Positions 16,066 to 28,449 of a DNA stretch of 64,000 nt are shown here, in pieces (position 1 is the first letter of the stretch; each line of letters starts with the position of its first letter). The DNA is from JAHECW01 sp964641415 (lineage in GTDB: Bacteria > Acidobacteriota > Thermoanaerobaculia > Thermoanaerobaculales > Sulfomarinibacteraceae): NCBI GenBank assembly GCA_964641415.1, contig CAZXMW010000005.1, forward strand, positions 86,525 to 150,524. Reading direction: 5' to 3'. The notes below the pieces were generated by a model that worked only from the letters and a program-made list of their open reading frames with translations, made no database searches and was not told where the DNA came from. The position numbers and the translations under genes are program-made.

Positions 16066-16099
16066 TGGGGCGTCGGTCTCACTCGAGATAGCCCAGGGC
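16048..16099. terminator. Inverted repeat made by two convergent sulfatase C-termini
   Basis: GCCCTGGGCTATCT (16048-16061) pairs perfectly with 16086-16099. The left arm codes for the last residues of the plus-strand sulfatase (ALGYL) and the right arm codes for the same residues of the minus-strand one. The loop is 24 nt and holds both stop codons. It probably serves as a shared terminator. Confidence 0.75.
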
Positions 16100-17440
16100 G
16101 CGGAGCTGATCCTCCTGGGCCTTGGCGGCGGCGAGGGCGAGGTCGAATCGGACCCGCTGCCCGGTCTTGTTCAACCAGTCGTCGAGGGCTGAGACGAGCG
16201 GCTTGAAACGGGGGTGCCCGCCCGTGTAGAGGTTCTCGAGCTCGAGGGGATCGGCGTGGGTGTCGTAGAGGGTGACCGAGCTGTCCAGGCCGTCGAGGAT
16301 GAGGTGGAATCGTCCGTCGTCGACGCTACGGTACTTGGACTGGTCCGAGAACGCGAAGCCGCGGGAGGCATCCGCGCCCTCGATCATCGGCATCAGGCTC
16401 GTGCCCTCCATGGCGACCCCGTCACCCGGGACGCCGGTGAGTTCCAGCACTGTCGGCAGCAGATCGACGAGCTGGACCGGGTCCGACACGCGGCCTGGGC
16501 GCGCTCCATCGGGCAGGCGGACGAGCAGTGGCACGTGGGTCAGCGTGTTCCACACGCCCCGGCAGTGCTTGACGTGGCCGTGCTCGAGAAACTCCTCGCC
16601 GTGGTCGGCGGTCACGATGAGCAGCGACCGTTCGAGCACCCCGGTCGCCTTTAAACCGGTGATGAGGTTGCGGAACATGACGTCGAAGTAGACGATCTCG
16701 TCGTCGTAGAGGTCGATGAGGTACTGGATGTCGCTGTCATCGATGTCGACCTTCGGGCCGTTGTCGTACAGCATCTCGCCAATGGGGTTGGGGTTGCCCG
16801 CCGTGATGAAGTCGTGTCCGTCGTACTCCCCGGCGAAGGTGCGGTGGGTCTTCGGGGCCTGGTAGAAGTCGTGCGGGTCCATGTAGTGGAGATAGAGGAA
16901 ATAAGGTTCCGGGAGGGTTTCAAGGATCTCCTCGGCCGTCCGATTGACGCACTCGGCCGTCTTCCACAGACAGGACTCGTCGAAGACGTCGAACCCGCGA
17001 CCGAATCCCGCGAAGGGGTTGTGCTCGCTCGGGGTGGCTCGCACGATGGGGCTTGCCGACACCGCCGCCGTCGCGTACCCGTTTGGTTTGAGAAGCTCGG
17101 CCATAGACGGGTATTGCTCAGGGATGCCCAGGTCGCCTGAACCGCGACGATAGAAGTCGAAGGCGTAGCGGGAAGTCAGGAGCGAGTTGACGGATGGATA
17201 GGTGCAGCCCGACTGAGACCGGGCCCGCTCGAAAACGACGCTCTCCGCAGCCAGGGTGTCGAGAAACGGCGTCGTAGCCCGGGGGTAACCGTGGAGCGAG
17301 GTGTGGTCGGCGCGAAGCGTATCGACCAACACGAAGATGACGTTGGGAGGGGTGGCGGGCTGGGCCGGCGCCGGACCCTGTTCGGGGTTGACGCAGGCGG
17401 CAGTCACAACGACAAGCGGGACAAAAAGAAGTCGCGACAT
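16079..17440 (-). CDS. Sulfatase-family lipoprotein
   Basis: 453 residues. A lipoprotein signal (LVVVTAAC, Cys 16) and a Pro/Ala linker lead to the sulfatase/alkaline phosphatase fold: NVIFVLVDTLRADH (metal Asp), SGCTYPSVNSLLTS, HYMDPHDFY, TADHGEEFLEHGH (metal Asp, His) and a C-terminal helix ending LRALGYLE. The residue two before the conserved Pro is Thr, not Cys/Ser, as in the convergent gene; a Cys does lie one position earlier. Probably anchored to a membrane facing the periplasm. Substrate unknown. ATG 17440 is the only good start. Confidence 0.83.
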   Translation of the reverse strand: MSRLLFVPLVVVTAACVNPEQGPAPAQPATPPNVIFVLVDTLRADHTSLHGYPRATTPFLDTLAAESVVFERARSQSGCTYPSVNSLLTSRYAFDFYRRGSGDLGIPEQYPSMAELLKPNGYATAAVSASPIVRATPSEHNPFAGFGRGFDVFDESCLWKTAECVNRTAEEILETLPEPYFLYLHYMDPHDFYQAPKTHRTFAGEYDGHDFITAGNPNPIGEMLYDNGPKVDIDDSDIQYLIDLYDDEIVYFDVMFRNLITGLKATGVLERSLLIVTADHGEEFLEHGHVKHCRGVWNTLTHVPLLVRLPDGARPGRVSDPVQLVDLLPTVLELTGVPGDGVAMEGTSLMPMIEGADASRGFAFSDQSKYRSVDDGRFHLILDGLDSSVTLYDTHADPLELENLYTGGHPRFKPLVSALDDWLNKTGQRVRFDLALAAAKAQEDQLRALGYLE

Positions 17441-17480
17441 GGCCGGACTCTAGCACGATCGACGGGGTTGGTCGCCAGAC

Positions 17481-17499
17481 GGATGGACATCCGTATACT
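17481..17499 (+). promoter_or_regulatory. Promoter -10 with adjacent palindrome
   Basis: TATACT (17494-17499) is a good -10 for the DUF6599-like gene. Directly upstream, CGGATG-GA-CATCCG forms a 6-bp palindrome that could be an operator. The best -35-like hexamer (TTGGTC) is too far away, at about 20 nt. Confidence 0.4.
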
Positions 17500-17528
17500 C
17501 GGGTGGTGATCCGTCCCGGGAGGTGGCC

Positions 17529-18404
17529 TTGGAGAATTGGTGGCGAGCACTTGTCGTATTGGTGTCGATGGTTGTCCTCGGTTGCGGCTCGGAGCCCGCT
17601 CCCGATGACGAATCAGTGACCGGGCCCGTGCTGCCTGACACGATCGCCGGACTGTCGGTGGCCGGCGAGCCCGAGCACTACGACACCGAGTCGATCTACG
17701 CCTACATCAACGGACATGCCGAGGTCTACCTGGCCTACGGCATGCAGCGCTGCCTGTCGCAGCGGTACATCGGCCCGGACGGCGCCGGCGAGATCGTCGT
17801 CGACCTGTTCGAGATGGCGTCGCCGTCGGACGCCTTCGGCGTTTACAGCCACGATCGAAGCGGCGAGACCGTTCCGGTCGGCAACCAGGGCGTCTACCGC
17901 CACGGCTGGCTGTCCTTCTGGCAGGGCTCCTGGTACGGCTCGGTGACCGATGTGAGCGGCGCCGACGAGGCGCGGGCCGCCGTGCTCGCCGTCGCCCGGG
18001 CCGTGGCCGGCGCGCTGCCGGAGGGCGGCGAGGTGCCGGAGCTCGTCGGGCGGCTGCCGGCCGAGCTGGTCGATCAGCAGACCGTGTGCTACCTGCACAG
18101 CCCGCAGGTGCTCAACGCCCATGTTGATGTCGGCAGCGACAATCCATTCGGCCTTGGCGAGGGCGCCGAGGCGGCGGTGGGGCGGATCGCCGGCGAGGGC
18201 ACCCGCGGTCACGCGCTGGTGGTGCGCTACCCGACCGGGCGGGCGGCGGCGGATGTCGATGCCGGGCTGCGTCGCGGCGAGGCCGGGGATCGACCGGATA
18301 TGCTCGTCGGCCTGCGCGGCGCGCTGCTCGCCGCCGTGGTCGGCGAGGTCGACGACGAGCGGGCCGAGGGCCTGCTCGAGGAGATGCTGAGAGGTGAACC
18401 GTGA
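17529..18404 (+). CDS. DUF6599-like lipoprotein
   Basis: About 291 residues. Lipoprotein signal with VVLGC near residue 20. The mature protein has YDTESIYAYINGHAEVYLAYG, followed by VVDLFEMASPSDAFGVYSHDR and a C-terminal repeat of similar fold, resembling the DUF6599 family found in Acidobacteriota and relatives; the role is unknown. The start is TTG 17529, because GGGAGG is 6 nt upstream; GTG 17523 is too close to it. The stop overlaps the next gene start (GTGA), so the pair is translationally coupled. Confidence 0.7.
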   Translation: MENWWRALVVLVSMVVLGCGSEPAPDDESVTGPVLPDTIAGLSVAGEPEHYDTESIYAYINGHAEVYLAYGMQRCLSQRYIGPDGAGEIVVDLFEMASPSDAFGVYSHDRSGETVPVGNQGVYRHGWLSFWQGSWYGSVTDVSGADEARAAVLAVARAVAGALPEGGEVPELVGRLPAELVDQQTVCYLHSPQVLNAHVDVGSDNPFGLGEGAEAAVGRIAGEGTRGHALVVRYPTGRAAADVDAGLRRGEAGDRPDMLVGLRGALLAAVVGEVDDERAEGLLEEMLRGEP

Positions 18405-19297
18405 GTGAACGGCAAGGGTTGAATCGACGGCAGTTCTTCAGGATCGGCTCGGGGGCGGCCGCCGCCGGAATGCTCGGCGGCCGAGTCGCGGTTGGCGACG
18501 ATGCCTTGCCGGTGACCACCAGCAGGGTGGTGCTGGTCCGAGAGCGCGAGGTCATCGACGGCGAGGGTCGACTCGACGGCGAGCTGCTCCACGAAATGCT
18601 CAACCGAGCCATGAGAGCGCTGTTCGAGACCGACTCGAACGAGGCGGCCTGGAGGCGTGTGGTGTCGGCCGACGACGTGGTCGGCATCAAGTCCAACGTC
18701 TGGCGCCACCTGCCGACCCCGCCCGCCCTCGAGGACGCGATTTGTGCAGAAATCGTCGGTGTCGGCGTCGATCCCGGCGACATCGCCGTCGACGACCGCG
18801 GTGTTCGACGCAACCCGGTGTTCCAGCGGGCCACCGCGTTCGTCAACGTCAGGCCGCTGCGCACCCACAACTGGTCGGGTCTCGGCACCTGCCTCAAGAA
18901 CCCGATCATGTTCGTGCCCCGGCCGCCCGAGTACCACGGCGACTCGTGCGCGCCCCTCGGCGCGATCTGGCGATTGCCCGAGCTCGAGGGCAAGATCAAG
19001 CTCAACATCCTGGTCATGCTGACGCCGCAGTTCCACGGCGTCGGGCCGCACAGCTTCTCCAAGGAGTACGTGTGGCCGTACCGCGGACTGATTGTCGGCG
19101 TCGACCCGGTCGCGGTGGACGCCACCGGCGCCCGCATCATCCGCGCCAAGCGCGACCTGTACTTCGGCGAGCCGAGCCCGATCAGCCCGCCGCCCCATCA
19201 CATCGAGATCGCGGGCAGCCGCTACGGCCTCGGGGTCTCGGACCCGGCCACCATCGACCTGGTGCGGCTGGGCTGGCGGGAGGACGTTTTCATCTGA
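18401..19297 (+). CDS. DUF362 domain protein with Tat signal
   Basis: 298 residues. NRRQFFRIGSGAAAAG at residues 8-23 is a twin-arginine signal, so a folded, possibly cofactor-bearing protein is exported. The body fits DUF362: VVGIKSNVW, VRPLRTHNWSGLGTCLKNPIM and VGVDPVAVDATGARII are typical segments. There is no ferredoxin Cys cluster. It overlaps the DUF6599 gene by 4 nt and probably acts with it in the envelope. The reaction is unknown. Confidence 0.78.
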   Translation: MSERQGLNRRQFFRIGSGAAAAGMLGGRVAVGDDALPVTTSRVVLVREREVIDGEGRLDGELLHEMLNRAMRALFETDSNEAAWRRVVSADDVVGIKSNVWRHLPTPPALEDAICAEIVGVGVDPGDIAVDDRGVRRNPVFQRATAFVNVRPLRTHNWSGLGTCLKNPIMFVPRPPEYHGDSCAPLGAIWRLPELEGKIKLNILVMLTPQFHGVGPHSFSKEYVWPYRGLIVGVDPVAVDATGARIIRAKRDLYFGEPSPISPPPHHIEIAGSRYGLGVSDPATIDLVRLGWREDVFI

Positions 19298-19517
19298 GAC
19301 CGCGCGACACTGCGGAGTCGAGCTCGCCGCGCGCAGCGCCGAGGGGCCCGGTGTCGGCGGTCGCCGAGAGGCCCGATGCCTCGACGACGATGACGTGGGG
19401 GAGGTCGGGGCTGTCGGGGTAGGTCTCGCGGCCATCGATCCGCCGGCGGTGAGGGCGACGTCCGCATTCGAAAGCGTCTCAGGACACCGACCGGTTTCCT
19501 CGGATTCTCGGGTGAGG

Positions 19518-19540
19518 TATAATCTACCTTGAAAGGTAGA
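19518..19540 (+). promoter_or_regulatory. vapBC promoter and operator
   Basis: A perfect TATAAT (19518-19523) overlaps by one base a perfect palindrome, TCTACCTT-GA-AAGGTAGA (19523-19540). The palindrome covers the expected transcription start and ends 9 nt before the vapB GTG, as expected for an autorepressing antitoxin site. The -35 (TTTCCT) is weak. Confidence 0.65.
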
Positions 19541-19549
19541 GAGGTAGAA

Positions 19550-19810
19550 GTGCCGCTCAGCATCAAGCACCCGGAAGCGGATCGGCTCGCTCGCGAGCTC
19601 GCTGCCCGAACCGGTGAGAGCCTCACCGAGGCCGTCATCAAGGCTCTCAAGGAGCGTCTGCAGCGCGAGGCAGGACGGGCGAGGGTCCGCCGCCTGAGCG
19701 ACGAGCTCGGCCGGATCGGCGCACGGTGCGCCGCGCTTCCGGTGCTCGACGACCGGGCCACCGAAGAGATCATCGGCTACGACGAGGACGGGGTGCCCCG
19801 CTCATGGTGA
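19550..19810 (+). CDS. vapB: VapB-family antitoxin (Rv0623-like)
   Basis: 86 residues. The N-terminal half is a short DNA-binding, Rv0623-like domain (PLSIKHPEADRLARELAARTG, then ESLTEAVIKALKERL). The C-terminal part, ending in TEEIIGYDEDGVPRSW, would wrap around the toxin. GTG 19550 is chosen because GAGG is just upstream and the conserved domain begins there; an upstream TTG would place the start inside the operator. It neutralises VapC and, with it, represses its own promoter. Confidence 0.82.
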   Translation: MPLSIKHPEADRLARELAARTGESLTEAVIKALKERLQREAGRARVRRLSDELGRIGARCAALPVLDDRATEEIIGYDEDGVPRSW

Positions 19811-20196
19811 TCGACACCTCTGCGGTGGTGGCGATTCTCCTCGACGAGACCGAGTCGCCGGTGATCCGGCGCGCCATCGAGGACGACCCCATCCGGATGA
19901 TGTCGGCGGCGTCCTTCGTCGAGGCCGCCATGGTGATCGAGACCCGCTTCGGCGAGGCCGGTGGCCGGGAGCTGGACCTTCTTCTGCACACAGCCCGGAT
20001 CGAGCTGATCCCGGTCGACCGGGAGCAGGCCGAGCTGGCACGGGACGCCTTCAGGCACTTCGGCAAGGGTCGGCATCGTGCCGGGCTGAACTTCGGCGAC
20101 TGCTTCAGCTACGCCCTGGCGCGGGTGTCGGGGGAGCGGTTGCTCTGCAAGGGCGACGACTTCGGGCACACCGACGTGCCCTCGGTGTTCGGCTGA
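19804..20196 (+). CDS. vapC: VapC-family PIN-domain toxin ribonuclease
   Basis: 130 residues, the full PIN domain length. Acidic active-site residues are in place: Asp4 (MVIDTS), Glu40 (SFVEAA), Asp99 (NFGDCFSYA) and Asp118/119 (KGDDF). VapC toxins cleave specific tRNAs or rRNA when free of VapB. The start overlaps the end of vapB by 7 nt (ATGGTGA), the usual coupling. Its TGA directly abuts the stop codon of the convergent PLP enzyme gene with no spacer. Confidence 0.88.
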   Translation: MVIDTSAVVAILLDETESPVIRRAIEDDPIRMMSAASFVEAAMVIETRFGEAGGRELDLLLHTARIELIPVDREQAELARDAFRHFGKGRHRAGLNFGDCFSYALARVSGERLLCKGDDFGHTDVPSVFG

Positions 20197-21387
20197 CTAC
20201 ACCGCCGCGAAGGCCCGGTCGAAGTCGGCGATCAGGTCGCCTGAGTCCTCGCAACCGATGGAGACCCGGACCAGGCCGTCGGTGATGCCGGCCGCGATCC
20301 GGTCGTCGCGCTTCATGGCGGCGTGGGTCATGGAAGGTGGGTGCTGAATCAGGGTCTCGATGCCGCCCAGGGACACCGCCAGGGTCATGACCTCGACCGC
20401 GTTGAGGAGCTTGACCCCGGCCTCGATGCCGCCTGAGACCTCGAAGGAGATCAGCGCCCCGGGGCCGTCCATCTGGCGCGAGGCGAGCTCGTGCTGGGGG
20501 TGACTCTTCAGGCCCGGGTAGCGGACCCACTCGACCTTGGGGTGGGCCTCGAGGTACTCGGCGATGATGCCCGCGTTGTCCTGGGATGCGCGGACCCGCA
20601 GCGCCAGGGTCTTGAAACCGCGCAAGGCGAGCCATGCCTGGTGCGGGTCCATGCAGGCGCCGAGGTAGGCGTGGACCGGTTTGATCCGCCGCCGCATGGC
20701 CTCGTCGGACGGGACGATCATGCCGGCCACGACGTCGGTGTGGCCGTTGATGAACTTGGTCATGGAGTGCATGACGATGTCGGCGCCGAGCTCGAGCGGT
20801 CGCTGCAGCACCGGCGAGGCGAAGGTGTTGTCGACGAGCAGGACGGCGCCGGCGGCGTGGGCGATCTCGGCGGCGGCGGCGATGTCGGTGAGGACGATGG
20901 TCGGGTTGGCCGGGGTCTCGACGAAGACCATCCTGGTGTTGGACCGGATGGCGGCGCGCAGGGCGTCGAGGTCGGAGGTCTCGACGAAGCTCGACTCGAC
21001 GCCGAAGCGGCTGAAGTCGCGCTCCATGACCACCCGCGACGGGCCGTAGACCGACGAGGTGCCGACCACGTGGTCGCCCTGGTTGAGCAGCGCGAAGACC
21101 ACCGTGCACAGGGCGGCCATGCCCGAGCCGGTGGCCAGGCCCTGGGCGCCGCCCTCGAGCGTCGCCACCGCCTCCTCGAGCCGGGCGATGGTGGGGTTGC
21201 CCATGCGGGTGTAGATGTAGCCGTCGGCCTCGCCGGCGAAGCGGTCGGCGCCCTGGGCGCAGTCGGCGAAGGCGAAGGTCGAGCTCTGGACGATGGGCGG
21301 CGCCACCGCCCCCGTGGCCTCATCCACGTGCTGTCCGGCGTGGATGGTCTGGGTGGTTCGTCCGAGCTTCTTGAGGTCGTGGCTCAT
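20197..21387 (-). CDS. Trans-sulfuration family PLP enzyme (cystathionine/methionine gamma-lyase type)
   Basis: 396 residues, fold-type I Cys/Met metabolism enzyme. YIYTRMGNPT carries the Tyr/Arg that contact PLP phosphate of the neighbouring subunit, and SMTKFINGHTDVV has the PLP Lys. The region VVGTSSVYGPSRV has Ser/Pro where methionine gamma-lyases carry a catalytic Cys, so cystathionine gamma-lyase, gamma-synthase or O-acetylhomoserine sulfhydrylase activity is equally possible. ATG 21387 has AGGGAG upstream. It is divergent from glgA. Cytoplasmic. Confidence 0.85.
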   Translation of the reverse strand: MSHDLKKLGRTTQTIHAGQHVDEATGAVAPPIVQSSTFAFADCAQGADRFAGEADGYIYTRMGNPTIARLEEAVATLEGGAQGLATGSGMAALCTVVFALLNQGDHVVGTSSVYGPSRVVMERDFSRFGVESSFVETSDLDALRAAIRSNTRMVFVETPANPTIVLTDIAAAAEIAHAAGAVLLVDNTFASPVLQRPLELGADIVMHSMTKFINGHTDVVAGMIVPSDEAMRRRIKPVHAYLGACMDPHQAWLALRGFKTLALRVRASQDNAGIIAEYLEAHPKVEWVRYPGLKSHPQHELASRQMDGPGALISFEVSGGIEAGVKLLNAVEVMTLAVSLGGIETLIQHPPSMTHAAMKRDDRIAAGITDGLVRVSIGCEDSGDLIADFDRAFAAV

Positions 21388-21487
21388 GGTGGGCTCCCTT
21401 CGCGCGCACCCGAGTTGGTAGCACGGATGAGACCCGGTGTCGAGGAGCGTGTGAGCAAGTCTGCAAGCCGCGCCCACGGGAATCGGC

Positions 21488-21493
21488 TATCAT
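21488..21493 (+). promoter_or_regulatory. Candidate -10 for glgA
   Basis: TATCAT lies 50 nt before the TTG start; no clear -35. AGGGAG at about 21530 is the ribosome binding site, 7 nt from the TTG. Confidence 0.3.
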
Positions 21494-21543
21494 CGGCCGG
21501 CACCGATGCCGCATCGTGGCAGACCGCCCTAGGGAGCCGTTTC

Positions 21544-23031
21544 TTGAAGATTCTCATGATCTCCAGCGAAGTCCTACCCTTCGCCAAGGCGGGCGGGCTC
21601 GGCGACATGGTTTCGGCGCTGTCGGTGGAGCTCGGCCGACAGGGACACGACGTCAAGATCGTTCTGCCCCGCTACTACTCGGTCGACCCGGGACGACTTC
21701 GCCGGCTCGAACACCCCGTCGGGGTGCCCATGGGCGGCGAGGAGGAGTGGTGCGGCGTGGCGACCGCGAACCTGCCCGGCTCGGACATTCAGGTCTGCTT
21801 CCTCGACCATCAGGAGCTTTTCGGACGCGATGGGATCTACGGTACGCGATCCGGTCCGGAGTTCAATGACAACGTCCGCCGCTTCACCCTGCTGTCGCGC
21901 GGCGCCCTCCAGCTCGCGAAGATGCTCGACTGGGCGCCTGACGTGGTGCACGGTCACGACTGGCCGGCGGCCCTGGCGCCGGTCTATCTCAACACCCTCG
22001 AACGCGAAGGGTTGTTCGAAGACACCGGCAGCGTGCTCACCATTCACAACCTGGCCCACCAGGGGATCTACCCCAAGGAGGACCTGGTGCACACCATGCT
22101 CGGTTGGGCGCAGTTCCACGGGGCCGGCTTCGAGTATCACGACCGGATCAACCTGCTCCAGGCCGGTCTGCGCAACGCCGACGTGCTGACCACGGTGTCG
22201 CCGACCTACGCGATGGAGATCCAGACCCCGGAGCACGGGGAACGCCTGGACGGGCTGCTCCGCCACCGGTCGCAGGATCTCTTCGGCGTGCTCAACGGCA
22301 TGGACTACGATCTGTGGGATCCGGAGAACGACCGGCATCTCGCAGCGCCGTTCTCGGCCGAGGATCTCGACGGCAAGGCGGCGTGCAAGGAGGCGCTCCA
22401 GGAGGAGCTCGGTCTCCAGGTCGACCTAAATGTGCCCCTCTACGGCATGGTGTCGCGACTCGTCGACCAGAAGGGCCTCGGCGAGCTCTGCGGGCCGACC
22501 CACGGCAGTCTGTACAGCATCTGCGCCGAGCTCGACCTCCAGTTCGTCATTCTCGGAACCGGCGACGCGTGGTGCGAGACCGAGCTGGCGTCGCTTGCCG
22601 AGCGGCTGCCCAACCTGGCGGTTGTCCTCGACTTCAACGAACCGCTGGCGCACCGGATCATGGCCGGCGCCGACTTCCTGCTCGTACCGAGCGCCTTCGA
22701 GCCGTGCGGGCTGACCCAGATGTACGCCATGCGCTACGGCGCTCTGCCGATCGTTCGGCGCACCGGCGGCCTCGCCGACACCGTTCGAGGCTACGACGAG
22801 CCGACCGGAGAGGGCACCGGCTTCACCTTCGACCTGCTGACCCCGTCGGCGATCTACAACACCGTCGGCTGGGCGCTCTGGGCCTGGTACAACCGCCCGG
22901 AACACATCGCCGCCATGCAGCAGCGGGCGATGGCCGAGCGCTTCAACTGGCAGGAGTCGGCCGCCCGTTACGCCGAGATCTACCGGGGCGCCGTCGACCG
23001 CCGCGCCGGACGAACGCTGAGAACCTGGTGA
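21544..23031 (+). CDS. glgA: Glycogen/starch synthase (GT5)
   Basis: 495 residues. It transfers glucose from ADP- or UDP-glucose to the growing alpha-1,4-glucan. ILMISSEVLPFAKAGGLGD is the N-terminal glucosyl-donor loop (K-x-GGL, here KAGGL). DVVHGHDW, LTIHNLAHQG and the C-terminal PSAFEPCGLTQMYAMRYG with TGGLADTV are GT5 landmarks. The TTG start is supported by AGGGAG 7 nt upstream; ATG 21556 would cut into the first beta strand. A small gene follows 4 nt later. No other glycogen genes are nearby. Confidence 0.93.
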   Translation: MKILMISSEVLPFAKAGGLGDMVSALSVELGRQGHDVKIVLPRYYSVDPGRLRRLEHPVGVPMGGEEEWCGVATANLPGSDIQVCFLDHQELFGRDGIYGTRSGPEFNDNVRRFTLLSRGALQLAKMLDWAPDVVHGHDWPAALAPVYLNTLEREGLFEDTGSVLTIHNLAHQGIYPKEDLVHTMLGWAQFHGAGFEYHDRINLLQAGLRNADVLTTVSPTYAMEIQTPEHGERLDGLLRHRSQDLFGVLNGMDYDLWDPENDRHLAAPFSAEDLDGKAACKEALQEELGLQVDLNVPLYGMVSRLVDQKGLGELCGPTHGSLYSICAELDLQFVILGTGDAWCETELASLAERLPNLAVVLDFNEPLAHRIMAGADFLLVPSAFEPCGLTQMYAMRYGALPIVRRTGGLADTVRGYDEPTGEGTGFTFDLLTPSAIYNTVGWALWAWYNRPEHIAAMQQRAMAERFNWQESAARYAEIYRGAVDRRAGRTLRTW

Positions 23032-23035
23032 ACAC

Positions 23036-23527
23036 ATGGCGAAAAAACCGCTTCTGACCCTCGTTTTGATTGCGGGCGCGATTGCCAGCGTGGTGGGAAT
23101 GCGCCACTACTTCTCCGTCGAACAGGTGCTTCGACGGAGTTTCTTCGAGGCGGTCGAGAGCTTCAAGAACGAGAGGATCCTCGGTGTTCTGGCGAAGGTC
23201 TCGCGGTCGTACGACGATCGCTGGGGCGGCAGTTACGAGAGCCTGGGGGCGCATGTCCAGTCAATGATGGACGCCTATGACGGTCTGACCGTGGACCTCG
23301 AGATCCGAGCCCTCGAGGTGACTGACTCCGAAGCCAGAATGGCGCTCACCTTCGTCGTCGGCGGCCGAACCCAGGTCGGGAAGGGCGCCATCCTCGGCGG
23401 CGAGTCCGGGCCGTGCCGCGCGACCTTGCGGTGGCTACGGGAGGCGCCGGGATGGCGTCTCGTCGAGACCGAGGAGCTCGACATTCCCGAGCTCCGTGAC
23501 GAGCTGCAGAGGCGACGCGAACCCTGA
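23036..23527 (+). CDS. Hypothetical single-pass membrane protein
   Basis: 163 residues. One N-terminal membrane segment (residues 5-22, LLTLVLIAGAIASVVGM) followed by a soluble domain of about 140 residues with alternating helix and strands, which could be an NTF2/SnoaL-like fold (guess from pattern: helix-rich start, then strands such as LEIRALEVTDSEARMALTF). It starts 4 nt after glgA stops, so it is co-transcribed with it. Function unknown. Confidence 0.65.
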   Translation: MAKKPLLTLVLIAGAIASVVGMRHYFSVEQVLRRSFFEAVESFKNERILGVLAKVSRSYDDRWGGSYESLGAHVQSMMDAYDGLTVDLEIRALEVTDSEARMALTFVVGGRTQVGKGAILGGESGPCRATLRWLREAPGWRLVETEELDIPELRDELQRRREP

Positions 23528-23544
23528 TGGTCCTGCCTTTCCTT

Positions 23545-23584
23545 CTTTTGGCCGCTGGCTTCCGCGGAGGCCAGCGGCCAAAAG
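23545..23584. terminator. Bidirectional terminator
   Basis: CTTTTGGCCGCTGGC (23545-23559) pairs perfectly with 23570-23584; inner TCC/GGA can extend it. The TTTT/AAAA at the stem base gives a weak U tract on both strands. It lies between convergent genes ending at 23527 and 23589. Confidence 0.85.
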
Positions 23585-23588
23585 AAAT

Positions 23589-24641
<1,053 letters not shown>

Positions 24642-24667
24642 CGGCGGATTGTACCTCGTGACCGATC

Positions 24668-24696
24668 TTGACGTGACCCACTTGCAAAGCTAGGAT
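24668..24696 (+). promoter_or_regulatory. act operon promoter, possibly leaderless
   Basis: TTGACG (24668-24673), a 17-nt spacer and TAGGAT (24691-24696) form a good sigma-70-type promoter. The -10 ends only 8 nt before the actA ATG, so transcription would begin at or next to the start codon. Confidence 0.55.
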
Positions 24697-24704
24697 TCTT
24701 TCCC

Positions 24705-25369
24705 ATGACAGACGATAAGTCTAGAGATATCTATACTTTTCCTGAATGGACGTGGGTGCTCAAACCGGCGGTGGCGGTGGCCGTCATTGGTGGTCTCGTG
24801 TACGCCGGCGTGCTCATCTACCTCGGTTTCTCGCCGAAGGCGACGGATGTCGGCTACATGCCGACACAGCCGGTGCCGTACAGCCACGCGCTGCACGTCG
24901 GGCAGCTCGGCATGGACTGCCGCTACTGCCACACCAGCGTCGAGGTCGCGGCGCATGCCAACGTGCCGCCGACCCAGACCTGCATGAACTGCCACTCCAT
25001 GATCCGCGCCAACTCCGAGCAGCTGATCCCGGTGCGCGAGAGCTATGCCACCGGGATGCCGGTGCCATGGATCAAGATCCACGACCTGCCCGACTACGTC
25101 TACTTCAACCACTCGGCCCACGTCAGCCGCGGCGTCGGCTGCGTGTCCTGCCACGGTCGCATCGACACGATGGAGGTCGTCTACCAGGCCGAGCCTCTGA
25201 GCATGGGCTGGTGCCTGGAGTGCCACCGCAAACCGGAGAAGCACCTGCGGCCGCTGGAGTACGTGACCCAACTCGACTGGGTGCCCGAGGAGGACCAGCT
25301 CGTGCTCGGTGCGCGGTTGCGCGAGGAGAACAACATCAACCCCAAGGTCACGTGCAACACATGTCACCG

Positions 25370-25373
<4 letters not shown>
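24705..25373 (+). CDS. actA: Alternative complex III pentahaem cytochrome c ActA
   Basis: 222 residues. One N-terminal membrane anchor (about residues 20-43) and five CxxCH haem sites (CRYCH, CMNCH, CVSCH, CLECH, CNTCH), the pattern of ActA. ACIII oxidises menaquinol or ubiquinol and passes electrons to cytochromes; the haem domain faces the periplasm. First gene of actABCDEF. The stop overlaps the actB start (ATGA). Confidence 0.93.
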
Positions 25374-28444
<3,071 letters not shown>

Positions 28445-28449
28445 GGACC

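Noticed and set aside
19298..19517. Frames between the DUF362 gene and vapB
   Set aside because: Short, overlapping and without ribosome binding sites or protein-like composition; the stretch looks intergenic.
24746..25369. Upstream extension of the actB frame
   Set aside because: It overlaps actA in another frame; ActB homologues begin close to YWRSL.
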